64,000 bases of DNA from the NCBI GenBank assembly GCA_946186505.1, contig CAMHNI010000001.1, positions 163,416-227,415 on the forward strand. Reading direction: 5' to 3'. Shown here in pieces: positions 34,177-44,002 of this stretch. A model generated the notes under the pieces. The model saw nothing but the letters and a program-made list of their open reading frames with translations, searched no databases and was not told the DNA's origin. The first letter of the stretch is position 1, and each line of letters begins with the position of its first letter. The DNA is from an uncultured Prevotellaceae bacterium (lineage in GTDB: Bacteria; Bacteroidota; Bacteroidia; Bacteroidales; Bacteroidaceae). The translations under genes were made by a program, and so were the position numbers.

Positions 34177-35428
34177 AATACGCGGCTGCGAGCATATAGA
34201 AAAAGGGCATAAGCGGATCCTTGAAGCGGGTTTCGCCATGCATGACGATGACAAGCATCAAGGTTCCTATAACAATAACGATTACAGGGAGTATTGTTTG
34301 TGAGAATCGTCTTTGACGATATAAGCTTATGCTTGCTAAGAAAGATAAAGCGAGCAATACAAAGTACATCAGTAAATTGAACAGTGACAACCACTGTGCT
34401 TCATTCAGTGTGGACCACTGTGTAAGCAGACTGCGATAGGGTAGGGTAATGAAGTTATTCTCAGGATGTGATTTGCTGGTGAGAAAAGCTGACATATTAT
34501 CACAATCGCTTTGATACATATAGTATAGTCTGCCAGGTATCTTGGCTAAGTAGTCTGATTTATGATTTGTCAGCCAATCCAGACTGCGTTTGCTCCAGAT
34601 ACGTTCAAATTGAAAACAGTCCATCGTCTCATGGTTCTCAATGTAGCGTGGCGTTCCTTCAGGCCAAACAGGTTGTCCCCAGTGTGGCGCTACTTCAGCA
34701 CCGTCATAACACTCGTCAACCATTGAAAACCAATAGCTTTGAGACTGATAAATAAAATGTCCTGTACGAAGGTAGGTAGATGAACCTACAACAATGACAA
34801 ACAGTAGAAAACCCGTCATCAGACAGATTATCTTACGAAATACTCTCTTATGCCGACATAATATATAAAAGACAATCATGCTGACTATAAAAATAGTAGC
34901 CGTCGGACGAAACCAATTGGCTACAGCCAATAGTAATCCACAAAGGAATAGGTTGTGTTGACAAATTGCCACATATACAGCTGTCACGGCAAAACAAGTG
35001 GATGGTATTTCACTTGAAATCATCGTACTCTGCCCCCAGTTATTCGGATATAGCGCAAACAGTAGCATGGCTATGATAGCAGTTTTTTGACTGAATATTT
35101 TCTGGGCAATAAGTCCTGTTATCAAACAGGTAACTGACTTCATCAGGCACAGAAGTATAAGCAACGGCCAGAGTGATTGACTGAGCCATAGGGACAATTC
35201 TACAAGGTTAATAATGCCGATGTTCCATACAAAGGGAATTTCATGATATAGTGATGCTGTCGGATAAAGTTGTCCTTGTTTAAGACATTTTTCTGCGTAT
35301 TCTATATAACCGATACCATCGTTTGTGGGCGTATAACCGAAGATTAGCAATACAGCGAGCAACCACACGAAAAAGGAAGCTGCTATTATATAGAGCGGAT
35401 GGTTTATCTGACGATGGCTATCTTGCAT
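34148..35428 (-). CDS. GT-C-type membrane glycosyltransferase
   Basis: This 426-aa polytopic protein has about ten hydrophobic segments. After the first, a periplasmic loop begins TPTNDGIGYIEYAEKCLKQG, with the acidic residue typical of GT-C (PMT/ArnT-like) enzymes, which use polyprenyl-phosphate sugars. A soluble loop of about 100 residues (about 225-325) separates the helix groups. Donor and acceptor are unknown. The 3' end overlaps nadA by 29 nt on the opposite strand; the 5' end overlaps the PorZ-like gene by 25 nt, suggesting cotranscription. Confidence 0.72.
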   Translation of the reverse strand: MQDSHRQINHPLYIIAASFFVWLLAVLLIFGYTPTNDGIGYIEYAEKCLKQGQLYPTASLYHEIPFVWNIGIINLVELSLWLSQSLWPLLILLCLMKSVTCLITGLIAQKIFSQKTAIIAMLLFALYPNNWGQSTMISSEIPSTCFAVTAVYVAICQHNLFLCGLLLAVANWFRPTATIFIVSMIVFYILCRHKRVFRKIICLMTGFLLFVIVVGSSTYLRTGHFIYQSQSYWFSMVDECYDGAEVAPHWGQPVWPEGTPRYIENHETMDCFQFERIWSKRSLDWLTNHKSDYLAKIPGRLYYMYQSDCDNMSAFLTSKSHPENNFITLPYRSLLTQWSTLNEAQWLSLFNLLMYFVLLALSFLASISLYRQRRFSQTILPVIVIVIGTLMLVIVMHGETRFKDPLMPFFYMLAAAYFNSAPTSAQ

Positions 35429-37380
35429 ACCGTTCCCTTTTTGCCTTCGCTCGTTGCTGTTGCTACCATATAGATTCCACTGGCTACACGGTTGCCATTC
35501 ATGTCACAGCCGTCCCATGTGAACATACCGCCGTTAGAACGCCCTTCAGCAATAAGTTTCCCGCTGGACGAAAGAATCTTCACATCGGCATTGAGTGTCA
35601 GTCCTACGATTGTTATCAGCCCGGTATAGTCCGGTGTTACGGGATTAGGATAAGCATAGACATTGTCCTTGGACATTTCCGTCATCGTCGTTGTAGCATC
35701 GCTTATGAATGAGCAGAGTCCCTTTTCTGTGCCGAAGAACACTTCACCGGTAGTGTTGTTAATCGCTATTGATTCCACAGTGTTTGAAAGCAGTGAACTG
35801 TTGCCTGTTGTAAAATGATGGATTTGTGTCAGATTATCTGCACTGATGAGATAAACGCCGTCTCCGTTTGTACCAAACCACTTGCGTCCTCCACCGTCAA
35901 TAGCCATACATCGGGTGGCAACCCCTGACAACAGATAGTCGGCATAGTCTGTTCCGTCATTGCGTGGAATCTTCACCTGTGTAACGGTAGTAGTGGTGGT
36001 GGCTATCTGACTTTTTTCTATCATAAACGGTCCCTTGTTGGTAGCTATCCAGATATTTCCTTCAAGGTCTTCCTGGATGCACTGTGGTGTATAGTCGCTA
36101 TAGATAGTGCCATCCTGATTGGTCAGTGTCGTGAAGGTATGGAGCATAGAGCCTGTCGCGGGATTGTAGCAGTAGAACGAGGGTGATTGCCAGTTGGAAT
36201 TGACAAACCATAAATAGCCGCGGCTGTCGAATATCGCTGACTGTAGTACCCGAAGACCTACGCCGTCGTTGTCAGTCAGTTGCTGCTGATAGTGATTGTT
36301 CCATTGGCCGTTTTTTGTCAGTTCTAAGAGGTTGACATCCTTAGCCTGGCTGTTGAGCACCCAGAGATTGCCCTCACTATCGAATTTCAGTCCGTTGATG
36401 AGATTGTAGCTATTATCAAGTTGATTTCCCCTGTCAATAGCTCCACCAAGCAAACTATTTTGTTGGTTGTGGTATTTCAATAAACGTCCATTACGAAACT
36501 CATAGAGACCGCAGCGTCCGCCTACTGCAACGTGGGTGATATCCGTCGGGTCAACATCAATACAGTTGTTGTCTTTGTAGTCATAACCAGTTACAGTGTC
36601 TATGCGTTCCTGATATATCTGCCAGTTGTTGTTGTCCCAGACTTGCACTATTCCTGGACGGTCTAAGTCAGCTCCTCCTGACGCAAAGTATCCTCCTACG
36701 CTGTATAGTTTGTCATTGGCGAACATCATGTCAGAGAAGTAATTATAATTAGGTCCGCCAGGTTTTAAGGTGCGTACAATATCGATGTATTGGTTCCAGT
36801 CTGCATTGATGGTGCTGACGGGTAATGATGTAGGATATTCTGGATGGTTTTTAGTATAAGTGTCGCTGATTTCTGCCCGTTGCATATTTACCTTTACAAT
36901 ACCGAAGCGGGCGTAGAGATAGGCGTAGGGGCCATCGATGGTGAGGCTGTCGATGGTCTTGTCGTCAGTTATGGTCTTACGGTAGAGAGCAGATATATTG
37001 GTAATATTGCCGTTAGCATCCATCAGGTCGATATTGGAATTCTGATAGATGACAATAAGCCGCTTGATCTGTTGATTCCATCCAATAAGGGTGATATAGG
37101 AGTCACTAAGTCCCGTTATCTTGTCGTATGTAGTGATGGAGTGGTCGCTCAGATTGTATTGGTACAGGCTATTCGATGCACGCACAAACAGGTCGTTGCC
37201 GGCCTTGACAATCTGCTGCGGCTCATAGTACGACATATAGGTGCGCCAGGTGCCGACCTGCGCCCTTGCAGGGCTAAAGTATAAAGAAAAAAGAAAAAAG
37301 AAAAAAGCAATGAGTATGAGATGACGACAGGTCGTCATTCCTTTTATTGTCGTATAAAATAATACCTTTTCTTTATTCAT
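35404..37380 (-). CDS. porZ: PorZ-like type IX secretion beta-propeller protein
   Basis: This 658-aa secreted protein has a signal peptide best seen from the internal ATG at 37338 (MTTCRHLILIAFFFFLFSLY). Two beta-propeller modules follow, with GLSDSYITLIGWNQQ, NIDLMDANGNI, GLKFDSEGNLWVLN and repeated LWFVN/WIATNKG blades. A C-terminal sorting-type domain (VYAYPNPVTPDYTGLITIVG, then WDGCDMNGNRVASGIYM) ends it. PorZ is part of the T9SS attachment complex on the cell surface in Porphyromonas. The assignment rests on architecture and propeller motifs; a generic two-component-propeller protein is the alternative. Confidence 0.65.
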   Translation of the reverse strand: MNKEKVLFYTTIKGMTTCRHLILIAFFFFLFSLYFSPARAQVGTWRTYMSYYEPQQIVKAGNDLFVRASNSLYQYNLSDHSITTYDKITGLSDSYITLIGWNQQIKRLIVIYQNSNIDLMDANGNITNISALYRKTITDDKTIDSLTIDGPYAYLYARFGIVKVNMQRAEISDTYTKNHPEYPTSLPVSTINADWNQYIDIVRTLKPGGPNYNYFSDMMFANDKLYSVGGYFASGGADLDRPGIVQVWDNNNWQIYQERIDTVTGYDYKDNNCIDVDPTDITHVAVGGRCGLYEFRNGRLLKYHNQQNSLLGGAIDRGNQLDNSYNLINGLKFDSEGNLWVLNSQAKDVNLLELTKNGQWNNHYQQQLTDNDGVGLRVLQSAIFDSRGYLWFVNSNWQSPSFYCYNPATGSMLHTFTTLTNQDGTIYSDYTPQCIQEDLEGNIWIATNKGPFMIEKSQIATTTTTVTQVKIPRNDGTDYADYLLSGVATRCMAIDGGGRKWFGTNGDGVYLISADNLTQIHHFTTGNSSLLSNTVESIAINNTTGEVFFGTEKGLCSFISDATTTMTEMSKDNVYAYPNPVTPDYTGLITIVGLTLNADVKILSSSGKLIAEGRSNGGMFTWDGCDMNGNRVASGIYMVATATSEGKKGTVCKIAIVR

Positions 37381-37387
37381 TATTTCT

Positions 37388-37972
37388 TTATTCTTTATTC
37401 TTTAGGACGAAGTCCGCCAGTTTCGCTGTTGCACGGGCACGGTGACTGATATGGTTCTTGATGTCAAGTCCCAGCTCGGCAAACGTCTGGTCGTAGCCGT
37501 CGGGTTGGAAGATGGGGTCGTAGCCGAAGCCTTCGCCTCCCCTGCGTTCGCGGATAATCTGACCGTTGACGATGCCTTCGAACTCATGCACCTGTCCTTG
37601 TTGTATTAACGTAATAACCGTACGGAATCGTGCCTTTCGATTGTTATTTTCTCCTAATTCGTTGAGAAGTTTGGTCATATTGGCCTCGGAGTCGTGACCT
37701 TCACCGCCGGCATAGCGGGCACTGTAGACGCCAGGGGCACCGCCAAGGGCGTCGACCTCAAGGCCGGTATCGTCGGCAAAGCAGTCGATGTGGTAGTGGT
37801 CGTAGACATATTGTGCCTTTATCAGAGCGTTGGCCTCTAAGGTTGCTCCCGTTTCAGGAATATCGACGTCACAGCCAATGTCTTTCAACGAGAGCACTTC
37901 AAAACTGTCGCCTAAAATCTGGCGAATCTCACTCAGCTTGTTCTGGTTGTTGGTGGCGAATACTATTTTCAT
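37388..37972 (-). CDS. rdgB: dITP/XTP pyrophosphatase (HAM1 family)
   Basis: This 194-aa protein removes deaminated purine nucleotides (dITP, XTP). Signatures are [16 protein letters not shown] at the start, [20 protein letters not shown] in the centre and [15 protein letters not shown] then SHRARA near the end. It sits 7 nt before the PorZ-like gene and 38 nt after the YitT gene in a minus-strand run beginning at leuS. Confidence 0.95.
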   Translation of the reverse strand: MKIVFATNNQNKLSEIRQILGDSFEVLSLKDIGCDVDIPETGATLEANALIKAQYVYDHYHIDCFADDTGLEVDALGGAPGVYSARYAGGEGHDSEANMTKLLNELGENNNRKARFRTVITLIQQGQVHEFEGIVNGQIIRERRGGEGFGYDPIFQPDGYDQTFAELGLDIKNHISHRARATAKLADFVLKNKE

Positions 37973-38010
37973 TTTTCTCTTGCTTAATCTTTACTTTGAC
38001 TTTGTCTAAG

Positions 38011-38973
38011 TTATTCACGCTCGGAAGAATTCAAACTTGTTTGATTCTTCTCTTGCTTAATCTTAACTTTCATTTCGTCGAAGCCCTCGCCGTAGACGCC
38101 GATGACGGCACTCTGAGAGACAAAGGCGTTAGGGTCGATCATCTTGATAAGGCGGAAGATGTAGGTGGACTCGCTCTTGCGGGCCAGCAGACAGATGACT
38201 TTGCGCTCCTGACCTGTGTACCAGCCGTGGCCGTCGAGGATGGTTACGCCGTGGTCGGTCTTCGTGCCAAGGGCGTTGGCTATCTCCTGCCACTTACTGC
38301 TGAAGATGAAGAACTGTACTGACTGGCGCCGACGGTTCATCACGTAGTCGAGCATGAAGTTCTCGATGACCATCGTACAGAAACCAAACACAATCTTGTG
38401 TATGCGGTCGAGCATATCACCAAACTGCGGAATGAACAGACAGGAGCCGATGATGACGAGATCGACAAACGTCAGCACGGTACCTAACGACACATTACGG
38501 AACTTGTTGACAGAGGCAGCAATGATGTCAGTACCGCCTGTAGAACCGTTGTTCAGGAAGACAATGGCCAAGGCAGAGCCTGTCATCATACAGCCGATGA
38601 CCAGCGACATGAAGTCCTGCCCCTCGCCCAGTATCTTGACGAAGTTGCCTGCATCATCCTTGGGAATGATTTGTTGTGCCAACCCCAAGAAGAGGGTAAG
38701 CATTAAAATGGCGTAGATGGTCTTCGTGAGAAACTTCCATCCCAAGATCTTCAAGCCCACGATGAGCAGCAATCCGTTGATAAAAAAGTAGGTGTAACTG
38801 ATGGGTACACGGGTGGTGTAGTAAACGATGGCACCAATACCCGAGACGCCCCCAGTCACGATTTCGTAAGGCATCAGGAAGAACGTGAAGCCGAACGTAT
38901 ACAATAAGAGGCCGAGGGTTATGCCGACATAATCCCCGACCTCCTTGAGTATCAACTTGTGATTAATTGTCAT
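38011..38973 (-). CDS. YitT family membrane protein
   Basis: This 320-aa protein has about five membrane helices in the first 210 residues, with the family feature NGSTGGTDIIA, and a C-terminal DUF2179 domain ending AVIGVYGEGFDEMKVKIKQE. The function of YitT proteins is not established; a transport or regulatory role has been proposed. Its ATG directly abuts the leuS stop codon (zero spacing), so expression is coupled to leuS. Confidence 0.88.
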   Translation of the reverse strand: MTINHKLILKEVGDYVGITLGLLLYTFGFTFFLMPYEIVTGGVSGIGAIVYYTTRVPISYTYFFINGLLLIVGLKILGWKFLTKTIYAILMLTLFLGLAQQIIPKDDAGNFVKILGEGQDFMSLVIGCMMTGSALAIVFLNNGSTGGTDIIAASVNKFRNVSLGTVLTFVDLVIIGSCLFIPQFGDMLDRIHKIVFGFCTMVIENFMLDYVMNRRRQSVQFFIFSSKWQEIANALGTKTDHGVTILDGHGWYTGQERKVICLLARKSESTYIFRLIKMIDPNAFVSQSAVIGVYGEGFDEMKVKIKQEKNQTSLNSSERE

Positions 38974-41859
38974 TTATTTCTTCAGCACGATGTTCACCAT
39001 ACGCTTAGGGACGATGATAACCTTTGCTACCTGGAAACCTTCGAGGTACTTCTTGGCGCGCTCGTCGTTGAGCACAGCCTCCTTGATGGTCTTGTTATCA
39101 GCATCAGCGGGGAACTCCATCTCCAAGCGGGTCTTGCCGTTGAAGGCGATGCCGAGCTTCACCTGGCTCTCCACCAGATACTCCTCGTTCCATGTGGGCC
39201 ACTGAGAGTCGCAGACGCTACCCTGCTCGCCCAGCATCTCCCAAAGCTCCTCGGCAATATGCGGCGCAAACGGCGCAATCAGCACCACGAGGGTCTTCAG
39301 CATCTCACGGTTCTTGCACTTCTGCTGCGACAGTTCGTTCACGCAGATCATGAAGGCCGAGATAGAGGTGTTGTAGCTGAACTGCTCGATGTCCTGCGTT
39401 ACCTTCTTGATGAGCTTGTGGACGCTCTTCAGGTTGTCTGGTGTTGCTTCGCCCTCGAAACCATTCTGATAGAGGTTCCAGAACTTGCGCAGGAAACGGT
39501 GGCAACCATCGATACCGTTGGTGTCCCAAGGCTTCGACTGCTCCACGGGGCCGAGGAACATCTCATAGAGACGCAGGGTATCGGCGCCGTACTTCTCGAC
39601 AATCATATCGGGATTGACGACGTTGAACATCGACTTCGACATTTTTTCAATGGCCCAGCCACACTTGTACTGACCGTTCTCAAGAATGAACTCGGCATTC
39701 TCATACTCAGGACGCCAGGCCTTGAAGGCCTCGAGGTCGAGCACGTCGGCAGAAACGATGTTCACATCAACGTGGATAGGCGTGGTGGTGTACTTATCCT
39801 TCAGGCCGAAGCTGACGAACTTACCCTTGTCGGCTCCCTCGTCCTCAACGCGATAGACGAAGTTAGAGCGGCCCTGAATCATACCCTGGTTGACGAGCTT
39901 CTTGAACGGCTCATCCTCGCAAGAGTAGCCTGAGTCATAGAGGAACTTGTTCCAGAAGCGGCTGTAGATGAGGTGACCCGTAGCGTGCTCCGTACCGCCG
40001 ACATAGAGGTCGACGTTGCGCCAGTACTCATCGATATCCTTGTTGACGAGAGCCTTCTCGTTCTTGGGGTCCATATAGCGCAGATAGTAAGCCGATGATC
40101 CGGCAAAGCCAGGCATCGTGTTCAGCTCCAAGGGGAAGACGGTTTTATTGTCGATCAGCGACTTATCGACCACAGTGTCTGTCTTCGTGTCCCAGGCCCA
40201 TTTCTTGGCACGGCCCAATGGGGGCTCGCCTGTCTCCGTAGGCTGGTACTTGTCAATCTCAGGAAGCTCCAGCGGCAGGCACTCCTTCGGAATCATATAG
40301 GGCATGTCGTCCTTGTAATAAACGGGGAACGGCTCACCCCAATAGCGCTGACGCGAGAAGATGGCATCACGCAGACGGTAGTTCACCTTCACGCGGCCCA
40401 GGCCCTGCTCCGTCACGAACTTCTTCGTGGCAGCAATAGCCTCCTTGACGGTCAGACCATTCAGCGAGAACTTGCTGCTGGCCGAGTTGCACATGATACC
40501 CTCCTTGGCGTCGTAGCTCTCCTCCGACACGTCGGCACCCTCAATCAGCGGGATGATGGGCAGGTTGAAGTGCTTGGCGAAGGCATAGTCACGAGAGTCG
40601 TGAGCAGGCACAGCCATGATGGCACCCGTACCATAACCAGCCAGCACGTATTCAGCAATCCAGATGGGAATTTTTTCATCGGTAAACGGATTGATGGCAT
40701 AAGAGCCAGAGAACACACCCGTCACCTTGTGGTCCATCTGACGGTCGCGCTCCGTGCGCTTCTTCACGTAGTCGAGGTATTTTTCCACCTCTTCTTTCTG
40801 CTCCGGCGTGGTCAGTTGAGCCACCAGCTCCGACTCAGGAGCCAGCACCATGAACGTCACACCGAACATCGTGTCGGCGCGGGTGGTAAAGATGGTGAAG
40901 GAAGTAGCCCCCCCTACTGCCCCCGAGGGGGCTTCATTACCTTGGACATTTGTGTCCCCCTCGGGGGACGAAAGGGGGGCTTGCGCTACCTTGAACTCCA
41001 CCTCCGTACCCTCAGAACGGCCAATCCAGTTGCGCTGGGTCTCCTTCAGCGAGTCGGTCCAGTCAATCTCCTCAAGACCGTCGAGCAGTCGCTGTGCATA
41101 AGCGCTGACACGGAGGCACCACTGGCGCATCTTCTTCTGCACCACAGGATAGCCGCCGCGAACAGAGACGCCGTCGACTACTTCGTCGTTAGCCAATACG
41201 GTTCCTAACTTCGGACACCAGTTCACCATCGTATCGGCCAGATAGGCAATGCGGTAGTTCATCAGTACCTCCTGCTTCTTCTTCTCCGAGAAGCTGGCCC
41301 AGTCGGAAGCCGTGAAGTGCAGCTCCTCTGTTCCCAAAGCGTGGCAGTTCTCAGTACCCATCAGTTCGAAGTGCTCAATGAGCTTGATGGTGGGCTGAGC
41401 CTTGTGGGAGGCTGTCGAATAATACGACTTGAACATGCGCTGGAAAGCCCATTGCGTCCACTTGTAATAGATGGGATCGCAGGTGCGAACCTCGCGTTCC
41501 CAGTCGAAGCAGAAGCCGATCTTGTCCAACTGCGAGCGATAGCGGTCAATGTTCTCGAACGTGGTCTTCTCAGGGTGCTGACCCGTCTGGATAGCATACT
41601 GCTCAGCGGGCAGTCCGTAGGCGTCGTAGCCCATCGGGTTCAGCACGTTGAAGCCCTGCTGACGCTTGTAGCGGGCATAGATGTCGCTGGCTATATATCC
41701 GAGGGGATGACCCACGTGCAAACCTGCTCCGCTGGGGTAGGGGAACATGTTCAGCACGTAGAACTTCTTCTTGTTCTTGTCCTCCACTACGCGGTAGGTT
41801 TTGTTGTCCACCCACCGCTTCTGCCATTTCTTCTCAATTTCTCTGAAATTGTAATCCAT
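38974..41859 (-). CDS. leuS: leucyl-tRNA synthetase with an in-frame palindromic insertion
   Basis: The start is set at the ATG at 41859 ([13 protein letters not shown]); the longer frame to 41946 only translates a GC-rich leader hairpin. The 961-aa class I enzyme has the HIGH motif HVGH (in [14 protein letters not shown]), a CP1 editing domain ([29 protein letters not shown]) and KMSKS in [13 protein letters not shown]. About 25 residues (about 293-318, [20 protein letters not shown]) are added between EFKVAQAP and [12 protein letters not shown], just before the editing domain, by the element also found in polA and argS. Confidence 0.96.
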   Translation of the reverse strand: MDYNFREIEKKWQKRWVDNKTYRVVEDKNKKKFYVLNMFPYPSGAGLHVGHPLGYIASDIYARYKRQQGFNVLNPMGYDAYGLPAEQYAIQTGQHPEKTTFENIDRYRSQLDKIGFCFDWEREVRTCDPIYYKWTQWAFQRMFKSYYSTASHKAQPTIKLIEHFELMGTENCHALGTEELHFTASDWASFSEKKKQEVLMNYRIAYLADTMVNWCPKLGTVLANDEVVDGVSVRGGYPVVQKKMRQWCLRVSAYAQRLLDGLEEIDWTDSLKETQRNWIGRSEGTEVEFKVAQAPLSSPEGDTNVQGNEAPSGAVGGATSFTIFTTRADTMFGVTFMVLAPESELVAQLTTPEQKEEVEKYLDYVKKRTERDRQMDHKVTGVFSGSYAINPFTDEKIPIWIAEYVLAGYGTGAIMAVPAHDSRDYAFAKHFNLPIIPLIEGADVSEESYDAKEGIMCNSASSKFSLNGLTVKEAIAATKKFVTEQGLGRVKVNYRLRDAIFSRQRYWGEPFPVYYKDDMPYMIPKECLPLELPEIDKYQPTETGEPPLGRAKKWAWDTKTDTVVDKSLIDNKTVFPLELNTMPGFAGSSAYYLRYMDPKNEKALVNKDIDEYWRNVDLYVGGTEHATGHLIYSRFWNKFLYDSGYSCEDEPFKKLVNQGMIQGRSNFVYRVEDEGADKGKFVSFGLKDKYTTTPIHVDVNIVSADVLDLEAFKAWRPEYENAEFILENGQYKCGWAIEKMSKSMFNVVNPDMIVEKYGADTLRLYEMFLGPVEQSKPWDTNGIDGCHRFLRKFWNLYQNGFEGEATPDNLKSVHKLIKKVTQDIEQFSYNTSISAFMICVNELSQQKCKNREMLKTLVVLIAPFAPHIAEELWEMLGEQGSVCDSQWPTWNEEYLVESQVKLGIAFNGKTRLEMEFPADADNKTIKEAVLNDERAKKYLEGFQVAKVIIVPKRMVNIVLKK
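40906..40981 (-). repeat. in-frame palindromic element, copy in leuS
   Basis: On the plus strand AGCCCCCCCTACTGCCCCCG (40906-40925) opposes CGGGGGACGAAAGGGGGGCT (40962-40981). In the sense direction of leuS it has the same order as the argS copy (GTCCCCCGAGGGGGACAC, AATGTCC, GAAGCCCCCTCGGGGGCAGT). It is shorter than the argS copy by two codons in the central part. Confidence 0.92.
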
Positions 41860-41896
41860 TGTATCTTTGTTTTTGTTGATTTCCATCCCCACCTCA

Positions 41897-41933
41897 CCCC
41901 CTCCCCTCCATAGAGGAGGGGAACGGGGAGGGG
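41897..41933 (-). repeat. GC-rich hairpin in the leuS leader
   Basis: CCCCTCCCCTCC at 41898-41909 pairs with GGAGGGG (41915-41921) and GGGGAGGGG (41925-41933), with AAC bulged. It sits between the leuS promoter and its ATG, inside the transcribed leader. It could influence translation or be a dispersed repeat of the same type as 26959-26994. Confidence 0.6.
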
Positions 41934-41943
41934 TAAGCGGGTG

Positions 41944-41975
41944 CAAAGATACGAAGAAACGGAGTAAAAACCAAA
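41944..41975 (-). promoter_or_regulatory. promoter of the leuS-yitT-rdgB run
   Basis: On the minus strand TTTG (41975-41972), 20 nt, TATCTTTG (41951-41944). The predicted leader to 41859 is about 80 nt and holds the GC hairpin. Confidence 0.8.
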
Positions 41976-41998
41976 ATTATTTGGGTTTTTCTGCTTTG

Positions 41999-43300
41999 TC
42001 AGTCGCCAACGTACTGTCCGATGAAGAAGATGGCACCTGTGGACTGCTCGCTGATGACATAGAGGAAAGGACGAGTAGCGTGGAAATTGACACGCTGGGG
42101 CTCTTCATTTGGAATATAGGCCGTTTCAACCTTTCCTATTACCGTGACGGCTGCTGCCTCTGTGCCTTCCTCGCTGAGCTTGATTTTCGCCACCTGTTTC
42201 ATCAGTCCGATATAGGTGGGAACATTGCAGAAATTGGGGAATTCAGCCAAGATGTCTTCGAAAGCATTAGGCATACCAAGTTCTGCCATTATCTTTTTCA
42301 GGTCAATGTCTGAAGTCGATTCGAAGCGCGGCAGTTTTAAATCCACGATAGCCGAGCTCATCAAATAATATTTTTCCCACCAGGTCTCTGTCGTCAGCGC
42401 CTGCAGTATGTCGTTGATAGTCTTTCCCTCCTTGGGTAGCAGGATAGTCATTGAATAGGCATTGTTGCCGTAAGGCAGACGAAGTGCCTGACAATCATTC
42501 GTTTCCGTATAGCCGAACTCGTGCTCCTGATGCATCATCGGCACCTGCTTTTCTTGGCTGTAGCCCTTGAAAGTTTCATCCTTCGTATCAGCCTTGTCGA
42601 ACTTCTCTGACCAGGCTCCCTTGAAGTAGATGGCGTTCAGCAGATAGCTGACGGCATCGGGGTTGAACTCGTCCTCTTTTAGCACCTCTGGAATCATGCC
42701 TTCTGTGTGGTCGTTGCCCCACTTGTTGATGACGCCGCGCGTCTGACCGTCAGCAAAGTCGCGCGTCTCAGGGTCAGCCTCGTAGAACTGATGGGCCTTA
42801 TTGATGAAGTCCGACTTCAACTCATAGTCTTTGTTCATGTAGATGGTGTTGGCTATCAGCACCTTCGTCAACTTGTCGAGGTTGGGGGCTTCCGTCAGCA
42901 TCTTGCGGCAGAAGCCGTTGATGCCGTCTGCACCTGTCTCGCCGAATCCTAACACCTTGTTAATCTGTGTCTGTGTCTCGCCGGCAGCTCCGTTGTTCAG
43001 CATGCCGAGAGCATAGGTGATGCTGATGGGTGAGACGATTTCACTCTTGTCAGACGCCACCTTGCGAAACAAGTTGAAGGCGAAGTTGTTGTTACTGTTC
43101 ACCAACTGCTGTTCAGTACGAGTCAACTCAATAAACTTCAGTTTGTTGTTCTCGTTCGACAAGACCGTGTCATTGTCCTCAGGCGTTACCACAGGATCAA
43201 TGATTGCCACAGGCTCTTCTTCGCTATTGTCTGTCGAGCATCCTACTGTCGCTGTTGCCATCATCAGGGCGACGGCCACCCAAATAGTACTTTTCTTCAT
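41999..43300 (-). CDS. serpin lipoprotein (serine/cysteine protease inhibitor)
   Basis: The ATG at 43300 gives MKKSTIWVAVALMMATATVG followed by Cys, a lipoprotein signal; the longer frame adds only five residues. The 433-aa protein has the serpin core (NNFAFNLFRKV, SPISITYALGMLNNGAAGET, ANTIYMNKDY, YFKGAWSEKFD). The reactive-loop hinge is KLSEEGTEAAAVT and the signature is FHATRPFLYVI. The hinge has small residues, so the protein is probably inhibitory. The scissile site lies near KVETAYIPNEE but cannot be set. Anchored in the envelope, it may protect surface proteins from host or rival proteases. Confidence 0.93.
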   Translation of the reverse strand: MKKSTIWVAVALMMATATVGCSTDNSEEEPVAIIDPVVTPEDNDTVLSNENNKLKFIELTRTEQQLVNSNNNFAFNLFRKVASDKSEIVSPISITYALGMLNNGAAGETQTQINKVLGFGETGADGINGFCRKMLTEAPNLDKLTKVLIANTIYMNKDYELKSDFINKAHQFYEADPETRDFADGQTRGVINKWGNDHTEGMIPEVLKEDEFNPDAVSYLLNAIYFKGAWSEKFDKADTKDETFKGYSQEKQVPMMHQEHEFGYTETNDCQALRLPYGNNAYSMTILLPKEGKTINDILQALTTETWWEKYYLMSSAIVDLKLPRFESTSDIDLKKIMAELGMPNAFEDILAEFPNFCNVPTYIGLMKQVAKIKLSEEGTEAAAVTVIGKVETAYIPNEEPQRVNFHATRPFLYVISEQSTGAIFFIGQYVGD

Positions 43301-43400
43301 AACATTTGCATACATTAGTTCGTTTCTACTATCTTATAACTCACGAACAGCCAAAATCCTGCACCAAATAGAGTTAAAAGATGTTATTCCTTGTTTTTTC

Positions 43401-43431
43401 TTGCCCGTATCGGGAAAAATAGCTATCTTTG
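43401..43431 (+). promoter_or_regulatory. promoter of the LMW phosphatase gene
   Basis: TTG at 43401-43403, 20 nt, TATCTTTG at 43424-43431. The ATG at 43441 follows after only 9 nt, so the transcript is nearly leaderless. Confidence 0.75.
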
Positions 43432-43440
43432 CTCCTCGAA

Positions 43441-43932
43441 ATGAAAAAAAGGATTCTGTTTATCTGTTTAGGCAATATCTGCCGTTCGCCAGCTGCTGAC
43501 GGCATCATGCGGCATTTGGTTTCAGAGCGGGGGCTGGACGACGAGTTTCTGATTGACTCTGCTGGTATTGGTTCCTGGCACGTTGGACAGTTGCCTGACC
43601 GCCGTATGCGCCAGTGTGGTGAACGTCACGGCTATACCTTTGACCACCGTGCCCGCCAGTTCTCCTTTCGTGACTTCGAGCGCTTCGACCTCATCGCCGT
43701 GATGGATCAGGAGAACTATCACGACGTAGCCCGTCAGGCAACGTCCCCCGCCGACCTCCAGAAAATCATCCGCATGAGCGACTATCTGCGTCACCATCCT
43801 GGCCAGAAAACCGTTCCCGACCCCTACTACGGCTCACAGCGTGACTTCGACTTCGCCCTTGAACTGCTTGAGGATGCCTGCGAAGGACTGCTTGAGAAAT
43901 TATGTGCAGGTCAATTTTGGAAAAAAGTGTAG
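43441..43932 (+). CDS. low-molecular-weight protein-tyrosine phosphatase
   Basis: The ATG at 43441 is preferred over the TTG at 43429, which lies inside the promoter. The 163-aa protein carries the C(X5)R P-loop CLGNICRS (Cys9 to Arg15) and the general-acid Asp in VPDPYYGSQRDF. In Bacteroidota such enzymes often act on tyrosine kinases of capsule synthesis, but none is nearby and the target is unknown. Confidence 0.92.
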   Translation: MKKRILFICLGNICRSPAADGIMRHLVSERGLDDEFLIDSAGIGSWHVGQLPDRRMRQCGERHGYTFDHRARQFSFRDFERFDLIAVMDQENYHDVARQATSPADLQKIIRMSDYLRHHPGQKTVPDPYYGSQRDFDFALELLEDACEGLLEKLCAGQFWKKV

Positions 43933-43937
43933 TTTTT

Positions 43938-43969
43938 TTTGGAAGTTAGGGGAAAAGGTAGTATCTTTG
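43938..43969 (+). promoter_or_regulatory. promoter of the PfkB kinase gene
   Basis: TTTG at 43938-43941, 20 nt, TATCTTTG at 43962-43969; ATG at 44003. Confidence 0.8.
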
Positions 43970-44002
43970 CCACAAACAAAATAATAAATTGACAATCCTA
44001 AT

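Noticed and set aside
41860..41946. N-terminal extension of leuS
   Set aside because: The extra 29 residues translate the promoter-proximal GC hairpin ([11 protein letters not shown]). The ATG at 41859 starts the conserved N terminus.
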